This document shows, in pieces, positions 43,208 through 53,631 of a stretch of 64,000 bases of DNA; position 1 is the stretch's first letter; each line of letters opens with the position of its first letter. The stretch spans positions 1,629,800 to 1,693,799 of the forward strand of contig CANXME010000233.1 of assembly GCA_948144175.1 (NCBI GenBank). Direction: 5' to 3'. The notes under the pieces are model-generated. The model worked only from the letters and a program-made list of their open reading frames with translations, was not told the DNA's origin and made no database searches. Origin of the DNA: Closterium sp. NIES-65 (Eukaryota > Streptophyta > Zygnematophyceae > Desmidiales > Closteriaceae). A program made the translations under genes and the position numbers.

Positions 43208-43745
43208 TGGTTTTATGCCAGTGGTAAGAAGCGACAACACTTGTTTGTGTGGGTGTGGTACTGTTCGTTACCAAGCGGAGTATGGCCTGATCCGTGGTAA
43301 AAAGGTTTCCGTATCAGGGTAGGGTGTTCCGCGGTAAAAAGGTTTCGGTATCAGGATAGTCTACACCCTACCCTGATAGTGTCAGGCTACTCATAAATCC
43401 TATCAGGGTAAAAAGAACGTGCTCTTTTTGCAAAAGGGTAACTTTCGTGGAATCCTGATTTTGGCAGGGTAATCTTGAAAAAGCGGCCTGCCCCCAGGGT
43501 AATCAGGGCGTTTTACCCTGATATTTTGGGCCCTGATGGTGACTCCGCTAGTGGTGGGAGGGGTTGTCGTTACTTTTAACGCCTCTTGAGTGAATGGCAG
43601 AACATGGCACAGATACGGCGCGGGGAGGGGGAGGAGGGGGGGGGGGGGAGGAGAGGAGAGGATGATCACGACGTGTTGCATGTAAACCCAAGGGAAAAGG
43701 GTACTACACGAGTTACAAGCTAGAGTGCTCGCGTATACTATTTGA
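43208..43745. other. non-coding flank with direct and inverted repeats
   Basis: Originally contiguous with 6119-6802. A direct repeat (CCGTGGTAAAAAGGTTTC at 43293, CCGCGGTAAAAAGGTTTC at about 43329). A perfect 16-bp inverted repeat TATCAGGGTAGGGTGT (43312-43327) / ACACCCTACCCTGATA (43363-43378). G-rich tract at 43621-43660. No gene. Confidence 0.6.
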
Positions 43746-43853
43746 GGGAACGTTCTAGTGGGGACACTTGTGTCTCAATCTCCATTTCCCCGAGTCGCGC
43801 CTATAAATTTACCCAATGTCACGTCACAAATATCGGATGTACCGAGACGTAGG

Positions 43854-43986
43854 TGAGAGAATTGAAACGAGAATGAATCAACTATGAAATGAGTGAGTAC
43901 AAGTACTAACCCTAATTGGGTTGTACCCCCTATGGGATACCCCACTATAGCCTACACAAATGTATAAGCTATATAGCATTCTGACA
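43854..43986 (-). repeat. 3' LTR of I
   Basis: 133 bp, TGAGAGAATTG to GCATTCTGACA, followed by CACCCCCATAGGC (minus-strand polypurine tract). Confidence 0.9.
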
Positions 43987-44200
43987 CACCCCCATAGGCA
44001 AAGTGGGGGAGAACAAGGGGTCACAAGACCAGTCAAGTAAAGCAAAGCAAAGCAAGCTCAAGGTGGATCACAAAGTCACCACACAGTCCGAGCACAGGGT
44101 CAAGGCCACACGGCCAGTTCACATGCAAGAGTACACACATATATATAAAGCTAGACAAGCAAGAGCAGGTATATATATATATGTGAGAGTACAAGCAAGG

Positions 44201-45715
44201 TCAAGAGGAGAGCAGGTGAGGCAAGACGGGCACAAGACCCAGCTGAGTGCAGAAGCGCTGATGATCACAAGGCGCAAGTGCCTTGGTGAAAACATCAGCA
44301 GTGCTGGCCTCAGAGGCCACATACGCAAGCCGCAACTGTCCACGCTGCTGTAGCTCACGAGCAAGGAAGTAGCGGAGAGCAATGTGCTTTGTTCTGTGCT
44401 CCAGTCGCTGCTCTCGACACAAGGCCAGCATGGCCTTGTTGTCTACGTACAGGACTGGAGGAGAACGAGGCGGCTCTCCAAGGTCGGTCAGCAGGTAGGT
44501 GAGCCAGCGAAGCTCCTGTGCAGCCATGGCCCCGGCGTAGATCTCAGCCTCACAACTCGAGCCAAGAACAGAAGACGAGCGAGTAGCCCGCCACGAAACA
44601 GAGCCGGAACCAAGGCTGAAGGTGTAACCCTGTGACGACCGCTGCGTAGCCTGGTCGTCAGCCCAAGAAGCGTCCGCGTGCCCAGTGAGGACCACTGGAC
44701 TCCGCCCTCCAAGCACTAGCCCCATGCCCGACGTACTGCACATGTAGCGCAACACCCTCTTCGCTGCAGCCATGTGCTCTGGTCGGTGTCTCCCAGGAGC
44801 AACATAGCGTGCGAGAATGCTAAGAGGGTATGCAAGGTCAGGTCGTGTGCAGGTCATCAGGTACATGAGGCAGCCAACAAGCTCTGGGTATGGGCCACTC
44901 GACTCTACGGACTCATCCGAAGGCAGAGCTGAGAGCGAGTGGCGAGTAGACAGAGGAGTGGCCTGAGGCGAGGAGTACGTGAAGCCGAAACGCTGAAGGA
45001 CCTGCTGCACCATGTGTGACTGAGTCAGGGTAATGGTGCGGCGTGCTCTGTCCAGGGTGATCTGCAAGCCAAGGTAGCTGCGCAGTTCACCCAGGTCTGG
45101 GCACGTGTGTCTCTTCTGCAGTTCGGACTTCACGTAGGCGAGTCCAGCAGTGTCAGCTGTGGCAAAGACCAAGTCGTCGACGTACACGAGGATGTAGAAC
45201 GGCGGCAGAGAGGTGTCGGTGCGCAGAAACAGCGACGGGTCGGCAGTAGAAGGAGCAAACCCAAGAGCCGCAAGTGTAGTCCTCAGTGTGTCGTGCCACT
45301 CATGTGGCGCCTGGCGGAGACCGTAGACTGGACGCCGGAGACTCCAGTGGGTACCAGGAGGGAAAGACCCAGTGAAGCCAGGTGGGCGACGCAGCCAGAT
45401 CTCCTCGTGCAGGCTGCCCTTCAAGAAAGCTGTGCTGAAGTTAAGAGAGTGCAGCTCGTAGTCACGGTGAGCAGCAACGTGCAGCAGTACCCGAAGAGTG
45501 GTCATCTTCGGGGTGGGGGAGAAGGTCTGAAAGTAGTCAACTCCCTCCCGCTGACTGAAGCCACGAGCCACGTAACGCGCCTTGAAGACAGGCGGAGAAC
45601 CCGGCGGCCGCTTCATCCTGAAGATCCACATGCCACTGACGATGTTCGCCCCAGGAGGGGGGACAGCGTCAACGTAGGTGCCTGTGGACTTCCAGGAAGC
45701 CATCTCTGCATCCAT
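44201..45715 (-). pseudogene. I: reverse transcriptase-RNase H, full domain open
   Basis: 504 codons, intact across RT and RNase H: MDAEMASWKSTGTYVD, KARYVARGFSQREGVDYF, LHSLNFSTAFLKGSLHEEIW, FYILVYVDDLVFATAD (YVDD), MTCTRPDLAYPL, TGHADASWADDQ, SCEAEIYAGAMAAQELRW, LYVDNKAMLALC, HRTKHIALRYFLA and VFTKAL. In the element the frame is entered through a frameshift near 45735, so it is called a pseudogene despite the open domain. Confidence 0.9.
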
Positions 45716-47260
45716 AGATGCCTGCCACTAAGAGGAGTAAGGGACCCTCTATCGCCTCCGCGTAAGAGCGCGGAGTCGGGATGTCAAGTGCATCCGGGTC
45801 TCCCTCAGGGGTAAGCAGTACGGACACGAGATGAGGTGAAGCAGCTGCCAGACACTGGAACTCCTCCTGCCTGTCCTCAAGGACGTCCGTGCCAAGAGCA
45901 CACTCACCCCCGACGGACGGAGGACAGACAGACTCAGACTCAGCGACAAGACTAGCAGCGTAGTCTAGGCGACAGTGAGCAGCAAAGTCGACGAGCTCAG
46001 CAACTAGGGCAGACGCAGCAGTGGACTCGAAAGAAGGGTCAGTGACAACAGTAGCAAGAAGACGCGTGACAGTAGGACTGGCAGCACGAAGAGAGTCCGA
46101 CTCCGGGTCGGCAAGAGCAGGAAGAGAGGACTCAGGAGGAGAAGGCAAAGGGGCACGCAGAGGAGCAGTGGACGGACGCAGAGACATCCGGTGCGTGCCA
46201 GGGACAGGAGGAGGACGCTGACGCGAACCGCGACCACTAGTGCGAGTAGCACGGACAGGCGACGCAGGGCGAGACGCAGGCTCACGACGCTCAGCCAGAC
46301 CTCCAGTAGGACCAGTGTAGGGAGAAGGAGCAGGCAAAGGGGAGGTAGGCTGCAACTGTAGCTGGGACGGGACAGGCTGTGGACACTCTAAGGGAGGAGG
46401 AGGACCAGTAGAAGGTGGAAGACCAAGAACCTGCTGCAGGAGTGGAACGAAGTACGGATCGAGGCCGCGTGGCGACGCCAGAAGCAGCAGGGACAGCACC
46501 AGAACCCTCAGCAGGAGCACCCGCTCCAGCAGCACCACCAGTAGCTCCAGAACCTCCAGCAGCACCAGGAGCACCCCCAGCAGGACCGCCAGCGGTAGTC
46601 TCAGCGCCAACACCCTCAGCAGCACCAGCTCTAGTCGAACCTGCAGACCCAGCAGCTCCAGTACTCCCAGGACAAGCACCTCCGGGACCCGCGACAGCAG
46701 CACCCTCAGTAGCCGACGAACCTCCAGCACCAGCAGCACGGCTCCAGCGCCGGGCAAACCACTCGCGCAGCTCCTGTGGAGAGAGTGGCTCCCGGCGAGA
46801 CGTAGCACCCGGAGAACCTCCAGACGGAGTACCTCCAGGCTCAGCACCCCTAGGCTCAGCACCCCCAGGCTCAGCACCCCCAGGCTCAGCACCCCCAGGC
46901 GTAGCACCCCCAGGCTCAGCACCCCCAGGCTCAGCACCCCTAGGCTCAGCACCCCCAGTAGCCGAAGAACCTCCAGCACCAGCTGTACGGCTCCAGCGCC
47001 GGGCAAACCACTCGCGCAGCTCCTGTGGAGAGAGTGGCACCCGGCGAGACGAAGCACCCGGAGAACCTCCAGGCAGAGCACCTCCAGACTCAGCACCCCC
47101 AGGCCCGGCACCCCCAGGCAAAGCACCCCGAGGCGGAGCACCCCCAGTCTCAGCACCCCCAGGCACAGCACCCCCAGGCTCAGCGCCCTCAGCAGCACCA
47201 GAGTCACCAGTGACCTCGACAGGCTTGACTGCGTCTACCTGGGACACACCTGAAGGGGCA
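45716..47260 (-). repeat. I: integrase-RT linker with a duplicated LREW module
   Basis: The linker contains two LSPQELREWFARRWSR modules (near 47020 and 46770), separated by GGAEPGGA-like repeats (46840-46960). Then come a GAAGGAGAG-type tract, PYFVPLLQQVLGL (about 46440) and the family segment TRLLATVVTDPSFES (about 46040). A frameshift near 46460 and another near 45735 break the frame. Confidence 0.8.
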
Positions 47261-48105
47261 GGACCCTGAGGGGGGAGGGGGTCGACCTGGGGGGGACCTG
47301 GTACAAGGAAGAGCGGGGGCGGGGGGAGGGACGGAGTGCGGTAGGGGAAGAGGCGGTAGTAGGGGACCGACTCGTCGAACGTGACGTCCTGGGAGGACAG
47401 AACACGGCGAGAGGTGGGGTGGTAGAACTGCCACCCAAGTGCGTCAGGGGGGAACCCCAGGAAGACGCAAGGAGCAGCACGAGGGGACAGCTTGTCCGCA
47501 GACAAGTCGCGGACAAACGCACGAGATCCCCAAACCCGGAACGCCGACGCATCGCCAACCTTCCCCGTCCACAGCAAGGTTGGGGAGGTCTCCGGCCTGG
47601 AGACCCTGGGGTGAAGGTTGATCTGATGCGCCGCGTACCTGACCGCAAACGGCCACAGAAAATGGGGGGCAGCCGCATGCATCATAGATGTACGAGCGAC
47701 GTCCATGACCATGCCAATGCGGCGCTCAGGAATCCCATTTTGCTGCGGAGAGTCCGGAAGTGTGAAGGTCTGACGGATGCCCCGTGCGCGACAGTAGGCT
47801 CGCAGAAGGCCAGAGGAGAACTCTCCGCCTCTGTCCGAGTGCAGACGCAGAACAGGAAAGTCCGAGCCAAAGCTCTGCCTGAGCTGGAGACGAGCTGCGC
47901 GGATCCAGTCGATCAGCACCTCAGTGTCATCACCCTTGCTGCGCAAGGGGAAGACTGCGGAGTAACGCGAGTAGTCGTCAACAACTAGCAGGAAGTAGCG
48001 CTCGTGACCCTGTCCACAGACGCGGGCTGGGCCCCACACATCCATGTGAAGCGTCTGCAACGGGGCCTCTGTCGGAGGAAACTGGAAGGAGTGAGGGGCA
48101 GCACG
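47261..48105 (-). pseudogene. I: integrase catalytic core
   Basis: Part of the 589-codon frame 48060-46291: HMDVWGPARVCG, LLVVDDYSRYSAVFPLR, LRLHSDRGGEFSSG, QQNGIPERRIGMVMD, FLWPFAVRYAAHQINLHPRV, SADKLSPRAAPCVFLGF and WQFYHPTSRRVLSSQDV. All DDE residues are present. TAG at about 48108 separates it from the zinc domain. Confidence 0.9.
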
Positions 48106-49515
48106 CTAGCGCCCCTCGACACAGGGGACACAGGTAGGGCCAGGGCCCTGAGGAAGGGGAGGGAGGGACCGGGGGAGACCAGAAACAAGAAGACGAGAGG
48201 CCATGCCTCTGAGCCGAAGCAGAGAGGGGTGACCAAGGCGGTGGTGCCAGAGGAGAGTCCCGTGAGACAGGAGACGACACGAACAGGGGGCAGACTCAGG
48301 ACCAGACCTGGACGCTGCAGCAAACACCTGACCCGACGCAGCTACCCTACCAGGCTCAGCAACTGGAGGAGACGCAGTGGTCAGTGTGTACAGGCTCGAC
48401 CCCGGCCGATGAGTAAACGTGGCCAGGTGTCGGCCTGTCTGAGCGTCTGTGCAGTGGGTCACCCGCTGACTCGCAGGAGTGAACCGGTGAACCCCCGCAT
48501 CCTGCAGGTCAGCACCACTCACCAAGTTCGTAGAGAACGAGGGGAGGTAAAGACCAGACAGGGTGCCAGAGGGGGCCGCCGAACACGGGAGGACAGTGGA
48601 GAAGTGAGCAAGGACAGGGCCCCCAGAGGGGTCTGCTAGAGAGACTGCAACTGGCCGACCAAGCGGCGTGAGTGTGGTGCAGTCTCGAAAGAAGGAGCGG
48701 GAAGCCCCCGAGTCAAGGGTGAAGGTGTGAGAGGCCAGAGCCGACGCGGTACCCGAGAGAGCAGACTCACCCGCACCTGAGGAAGCAGACTCACTAGCAC
48801 CTTCAGCAGCAGCCGCACCTGTACCTGGAGCAGGAGACACACTAGCACCCAGAGCAGCAGCCGCACCAGCAGCTAGAGCAGCAGGATCTATACCCGGGTC
48901 AGGCGGTACGCACAGGTGACCGGCACGGTCAGCACTAGTAGGCAATGCATACATGGCCGTGAGAATAGCATCATAGTCAAGAGCAAATATATCTACCCTC
49001 TGCCTAAGCAACTCCACCCAGTCGGGGAGCTCAGCCTCGTCGCCAAACGCAGTACGCCAGGCGTCGCTCAGACGGGCAAAGCAGCGGGACGGTGTGTGAC
49101 TAGGCGTCCCACAAGGCTGACCAGTCCGAGCACCAGTGCGAATCACGTAAGAGCAGCGAACAGAACTGAGAGACCCTCCACTCTGAGCATACCACTCACG
49201 AAGCTGCCGGGGCGTGAGAGACGCGCGTGGGCGTCGTTGGAGCTGCATCTGGCCTCCGCCAGTAGAAGCAGGAGCAGGAGTAGCAGCAGTAAGGCAGGCA
49301 GCCAAGCAAGTAGTAGGCAGCGCGCTAGTAAGGCAGGGGCTCACCAGTGGTGGGAAGAGGAGGCTCGACGACTCGGCGATTCGGCGACTTGGCGGCACGG
49401 CGGCACTGCAGCAACTGCGGCTCGGCGGCTCGGGCGACTCGGGCGGCTCGGCTGCTCGGGCGACTCGGGCGGCTCGGCGGCTTGGCGGCTCGGCGGTACG
49501 GCTGCTCGGCAGCAA
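48106..49515 (-). pseudogene. I: zinc knuckle, protease and integrase zinc domain
   Basis: 469-codon frame. It starts in Pro/Arg/Ala-rich leader-like sequence (start uncertain), then SLTPRQLREWYAQSGG, the atypical knuckle CSYVIRTGARTGQPC with GTPSHTPSRC (C-X13-C-X4-H-X4-C), CFARLSDAWRTAFGDEAELPDW, VDIFALDYDAILTAMYAL, the protease FTLDSGASRSFFRDCTTLTPLG, and the integrase zinc domain LLWHHRLGHPS ... CVPCVEGR, ending in TAG. The capsid-like domain of D, E and H is missing. Confidence 0.88.
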
Positions 49516-50247
49516 CTGCAGCTCGGCGGCTCGGCGACCCGGCGGCTCGGGCGGCTGAGGTGGCGCTGCGGCTCGGGCGGCTCGGGCGGCTCGGGTGGCT
49601 CGGGCGGCTCGGGCGGCTCGGGCGGCTCGGGCGGCTCGGGAGGCTCGGGCGGCTCGGGTGACTCGGCACTAGCTCGGCGGCGCCGGCGGCTCGGTGGTGA
49701 CGGCGGGGCCGCCTGGGGACGGCGGCGGGGTGGGGTGGAGCGGCGACGGGGCCAGCAGAGGCGGCGCCGGGGCCGGCACAGGTGGAGCAGGGGCGCAGGG
49801 GCAGGCGACGGGGCCAGCAGAGGCAGGGCCGGGTCGGTGCAGGGCTGCGGGGCCGCAAGGGAGGTGGCGGGGCCGCGGTGTAGAATGGCGGTAGGGGCCG
49901 CGACGAAGGGCGGCAGGGGCCGCGACGAAGGGCGGCAGGGGTCGCGACGAAGGGCAGGGCCGCGACGAGAGTGGCTGGGGCCGCGACGAAAGAGGCGGGG
50001 TCGCGCGCCTCGGGGCGGGGCCGCGACGTAGGGCGGGGCCGCGACGTAGGGCGGGTTCGCGACGTAGGGCGGGGCCGCGACAAGGGGCGGGGCCGCGACG
50101 AAAGAGGCAGGGTCGCGCGCCTCGGGGCGCGCGCCAGAAAGAAAATCGCCGCGCGCCAAATAGGTCGCACGCCGCGGGGCGTGCGACAGATCGAGTAGCA
50201 GCGGAAGCAGTAGTAGGGCCTTAGGAACAGTTCCCACGAGGGAACCT
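49516..50247 (-). promoter_or_regulatory. I: GC-rich leader
   Basis: Repeats of gctcgggcg (49560-49670) and gggccgcgacgaaggg (49890-50110). Near the PBS is the hairpin GTTCCC (50230-50235) / GGGAAC (50240-50245); the GGGCCC of relatives reads GGGCCT here. No gene called. Confidence 0.68.
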
Positions 50248-50258
50248 GCTCGATACCA
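50248..50258 (-). promoter_or_regulatory. I: primer binding site
   Basis: GCTCGATACCA, i.e. TGGTATCGAGC on the element strand. It lacks one A relative to TGGTATCAGAGC, as in H. Confidence 0.82.
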
Positions 50259-50391
50259 TGAGAGAATTGAAACGAGAATGAATCAACTATGAAATGAGTG
50301 AGTACAAGTAGTAACCCTAATTGGGTTGTACCCCCTATGGGATACCCCACTATAGCCTACACAAATGTATAAGCTATATAGCATTCTGACA
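50259..50391 (-). repeat. 5' LTR of I
   Basis: 133 bp, matching 43854-43986 with one substitution seen. Confidence 0.92.
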
Positions 50392-50796
50392 GTAGGGCGA
50401 CAGATTGGCAGGTACAGTTGGACATTTTTCATTGGCTGCGATCAAAGAGAATTGTACAGTTGTGTGCTTTGATTGGGTAACAGTACACCCGTTTTTTCAA
50501 CCTCCGTGCAGGGGCGTGGTTTCGATGCGCGGGATTTTTTCCCCCCTCGAAATCGGCATTTTCAGGTGTCCAGGTGCATGTGGTCGTGTCGGGCATTTCG
50601 AGTCGAGTACGATTTTTAAACAATGACGGGTCGTTTCGCAATTCGTCAGCGACGTCAGCGGCATTTCATGCTGACCAATAAAAAATACAGTAGAAGTCGC
50701 TGCAAATCGACTCGCATTTGGGACACAATACAGTTTATGTTGTTTTTAGGTGTACCAAAGTGATTGAGACAGAAGTGTCCCGACAGGAATGTTCCC

Positions 50797-51467
50797 TAAC
50801 TGAAAAATACTAGCTTTTTGTATTTCTCACTTAGTGGGTTCAGTGAAGGGTGGGTCGTGGGGACTGCGAAATACGAAAGCTGCGAAAACGTACTACCACC
50901 TGCGAAAGCTGGATGTAGTGTGGGTCGCCAAATGAGCAGTGTTACCAGAATCTTGACCAACCAATAAGGAACGCATTCAGAAAACCACGACGTTGCGAAG
51001 CTCCAATAATTGTTTCGCCTCACCGCGAAACTACTCGCTGGAGGAAACCCGAAACTGACAGAGCGATGTGTGGTTTGCAGCAGAAACTCACAATTATGGT
51101 CACCACGAACAATTCTCGTTGAACCCTCACGCTCGTGACGAACGTCGTTACACCTTGTTTCGTTGTCGTCGCCACGCAGTCAGTTCGCCAAGAGAACAAA
51201 ATAATTGTCACAGCCCCAATCTCGGATCGCTTCGCGATGGCGACTCGAGCCAAGCCCCAACTCCCAATTCTTTCCTACCACTCGTTCACCTATATTTATC
51301 TCCTGCTTCTGCACCTACTCTCATCAATATCGACTTATGCCCAGCGCCGAGAATCTGATATTCAAGCCTCCACGTTTCAAGTCTGGTCTTTAATTTTGAG
51401 CTGTTCCTAGTCACAAATAAAGAGCTCAGCTAGCCCTCAGCGAATCTTTCTTTCTCCCTACACTCCG
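50797..51467 (+). promoter_or_regulatory. upstream region of the expansin-like gene
   Basis: No credible gene. A TATA-like TATATTTAT lies at 51291-51299, about 170 bp before the ATG at 51468. Confidence 0.45.
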
Positions 51468-52188
51468 ATGGCTCTCGTTTCTAAAGTCGGTGGCCTGCTG
51501 TGCGTGGGAATTCTCCTGCTAGCTCTCGCCCTCAATCCTGCCGACGCCGTATCTGCCAGATCAGAAGACCTTAACAAAGGCGCCTCGTGCTACCCTGAGT
51601 TGAAGAATTTCGGCGACAATCCCTATTTCGACAAGGGCATGGTTGCTGAGATTCCCGTGAGCAAGTTCGACGCCGGGAAGGCCTGCGGAACGTGTTACCA
51701 GGTTACCTGCAAGAACAGCAAGAGGTGCAACAAGGGAGCTAGCGTGACGGTGCGCGCGATGAACAACGACGGCGACGGCTTCACGCTCAACAACCCCGCG
51801 TGGGACAAAATCGTCCGCGACCGATCCGGCAGCGTGGAGGTCGAGTACCGCAGCGTGGACTGCCCGACCAACGGCCGCGGCATGGCGGTCATGATCGAGA
51901 GGAGCAGCGGCCCGTACTACTTCGCACTTTACGTTCTGGGCGCGGCGAGGAACGCGGCGGTGGGGAAGGTGGAGCTGTCGACGGACGGCAAACAAGTGGA
52001 CGGGCATGACGAGGGGCGGGTGGGGCGCGCGGTGGGAGCTGCCCTCCGCCAAGGACGTCGTGGGCGCGGGGCGCAAGGTGAGCGTGCGCGTGACGGCGGC
52101 GGTCACCCAGCAGCAGGTGGTGCTGCAAGACGTGATTCCGAGCAAGTGGAGCGCCGGGAAGACGTACGAGAGCAGCTCCAACTTCTGA
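51468..52188 (+). CDS. expansin-like secreted protein, single exon, one frameshift
   Basis: Expansins loosen cell walls non-enzymatically in the apoplast. ATG 51468; signal peptide of about 27 residues (LLCVGILLLALALNPADA). The first domain (double-psi beta barrel, GH45-like) shows KACGTCYQVTCKNS, NNPAWDKIV, GSVEVEYRSVDC and GPYYFALYVLG. The usual HFD motif is absent (GDGFTLNNPAW), as in expansin-like rather than canonical expansins. The frame then slips by one base near 51989-51994 (ggcaaacaag). The second, CBM63-like domain continues from about 51994 in the other frame: KWTGMTRGGWGARWELP, VSVRVTAAV, LQDVIPSKWSAGKTYESSSNF, TGA at 52186-52188. The slip may be an assembly error or a real mutation. 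No intron is needed. AATAAA lies at 52291. Confidence 0.85.
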
Positions 52189-52506
52189 ACGGCGTAGGAG
52201 TGCTGCGACGGGAGACAGAGAGTGCTTCCAACGAATGAATGCAGCTCCAACTTCTAGATGGTGTGTCGCATGAGAGCTCGAGCTCTTCCAAATAAATGCA
52301 AATAATTGCTCAGCCGGCTAGCCGTGTCGATGCAGAGGACTGGCATGAGGATGCATGCTCTTAGGATGATAGTAATAATTGATCAATCCGCTCGCCTTTG
52401 TAGGAGCACCTACAGCTGCGTGGTTTGTTTTGAACCAGCATACTTGACAAAAACAAAAAAAACCTTTCCACTTCAACAGCCAGACAGTTGTGATTGATGC
52501 TGAATA
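52189..52506 (+). other. 3' region of the expansin-like gene
   Basis: AGCTCCAACTTC, the last codons, recurs at about 52242-52253 followed by TAG, so the gene end is partly duplicated. AATAAA at 52291-52296 is a possible polyadenylation signal. Nothing else seen. Confidence 0.5.
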
Positions 52507-53484
52507 CCGTAATACCCCGGATTAAAGACCCGGGGGAATTATAAGAATCCCACCCCAAAAATGAGGGGTATTACCCAGTTGGCTATCTTTTATAAGACCC
52601 AGGTCTTATCATATGGTCATGTATAAGGGCGCATTCCTGCAGGGACACTTGTGTCTCAATCCCCGTTTTCCCGAGTCGCGTCTGTAAATTTGCCAAATGT
52701 TGTGTCACAAACAACCAATGTATCGCGACTCTAGGCGACCCAGCGAAATGTACAGTTGTGCGCATTTGATTGGGTGACACAAATGACTGTACATCCCTGT
52801 CTTCAACCGCTTGGCTGGGGTGTGGTTTCGACGCGCGGGATTTTTTCCCGCACGAAATTGGCACTGCATTGCTGTCCAGGTGCATTGACATTTCGAGCCG
52901 CGTGCGAATTTTTCACATTGACGAGTCGGATTACAATTCGTCAGCGACGTCAGCGCGCTTCACGCTGACCAATAAAAAAATAAAGTTCTGGTCGCGGAAA
53001 AGCGACTCGCAATTGGGACACACTACAGTTTCTGCTGTTTTTGTGTGTCACAAAGCGATGAGACATTTGTGTGCCCACAGGTTTTAACCCTAATACTTGG
53101 AACCCAGACATGCGAACAGTATGTGCTCCATTTTTAGCAGGTGTGACAGGGATATGACGGGGATATGACATGCGATATGATGGGAAGGAGGTAGAAGAAT
53201 GGGTTGCTGGACAGGATGATGAATAGATGTGCTTTTGTGACTCACTGTTACCCCTCTTTAGTGAACGTGTAATGGGATTTGGTGTAGAAAAGGGTTGAAA
53301 TCTACCAGAATTTCATTCTTTGCCTATAAACTGACCTCGTCTCTAGGGGGGAGGGGGGGGTCTAATAATGTTAACCCCCCAAAAGGGGGGTATAACTACA
53401 AACGACCGATTTAGCGTACCCCCCTCCGTATTATAGACCCGGGGGTCTACAACTGGAGGGGGTCTTATATCCGGGGTATTACGG
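52507..53484. mobile_element. TIR element K with MITE copy 2 inside
   Basis: Inverted ends CCGTAATACCCCGGAT (52507-52522) and ATCCGGGGTATTACGG (53469-53484), flanked by TA on both sides (52505-52506, 53485-53486). The inverted similarity extends into AAGACCC. Without the inner MITE it is about 510 bp. No transposase. The TA duplication would fit Tc1/mariner-type elements; the superfamily is uncertain. Confidence 0.65.
52627..53090. mobile_element. Harbinger-like MITE, copy 2
   Basis: 464 bp, GGGCGCATTCCTGCAGGGAC to GTGCCCACAGGTTTTAACCC, with TAA on both sides (52624-52626, 53091-53093). TIRs share GGGACACTTGTGTCTCAATC-type sequence. Similar to copy 1 throughout. A GGG start and a TAA duplication fit PIF/Harbinger-type MITEs. 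Confidence 0.72.
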
Positions 53485-53486
53485 TA

Positions 53487-53630
53487 GTAACCTACACACA
53501 GTACCATAGTACCGGTACTGGTACATCAAGGGAGAAGACTGTGGCAAGATAAGCAGAGGTCTGTACCTGGCTGACCAACTCCTTGCCTAACAGGCCAAAC
53601 ACCCCCACGTCCCCACCCCCCTTCTCTTTT
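53487..53630. other. no gene seen
   Basis: Short palindromic runs (agtaccggtact near 53508-53520). Nothing else. Confidence 0.4.
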
Positions 53631-53631
53631 C

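Larger units (their letters stand above)
43854..50391 (-). mobile_element. Ty1/copia element I
   Basis: 6,538 bp. LTRs 43854-43986 and 50259-50391 (133 bp each, one difference seen). Perfect duplication GTAGG at 43849-43853 and 50392-50396. It lies in a MITE. Minus-strand order: 5' LTR, PBS, leader, zinc-knuckle region, protease, integrase, linker, RT-RNase H, 3' LTR. It lacks the N-terminal capsid-like domain. Lesions found: one TAG and two frameshifts. Confidence 0.92.
43746..50796. mobile_element. Harbinger-like MITE, copy 1, split by element I
   Basis: Without I it is about 508 bp (43746-43853 plus 50397-50796). Long imperfect TIRs: GGGAACGTTC with GGGGACACTTGTGTCTCAATC on the left, and the complement of GATTGAGACAGAAGTGTCCC with GTTCCC on the right. 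Flanks are TGA / TAA. Its interior matches copy 2 (52627-53090), e.g. gcgcgggattttttccc and tcgtcagcgacgtcagcg. No transposase. Confidence 0.75.

Noticed and set aside
51468..52188. An intron explaining the frame change in the expansin-like gene
   Set aside because: The two frames abut within about 10 bases and no GT...AG segment is needed; a one-base indel is the simpler explanation.
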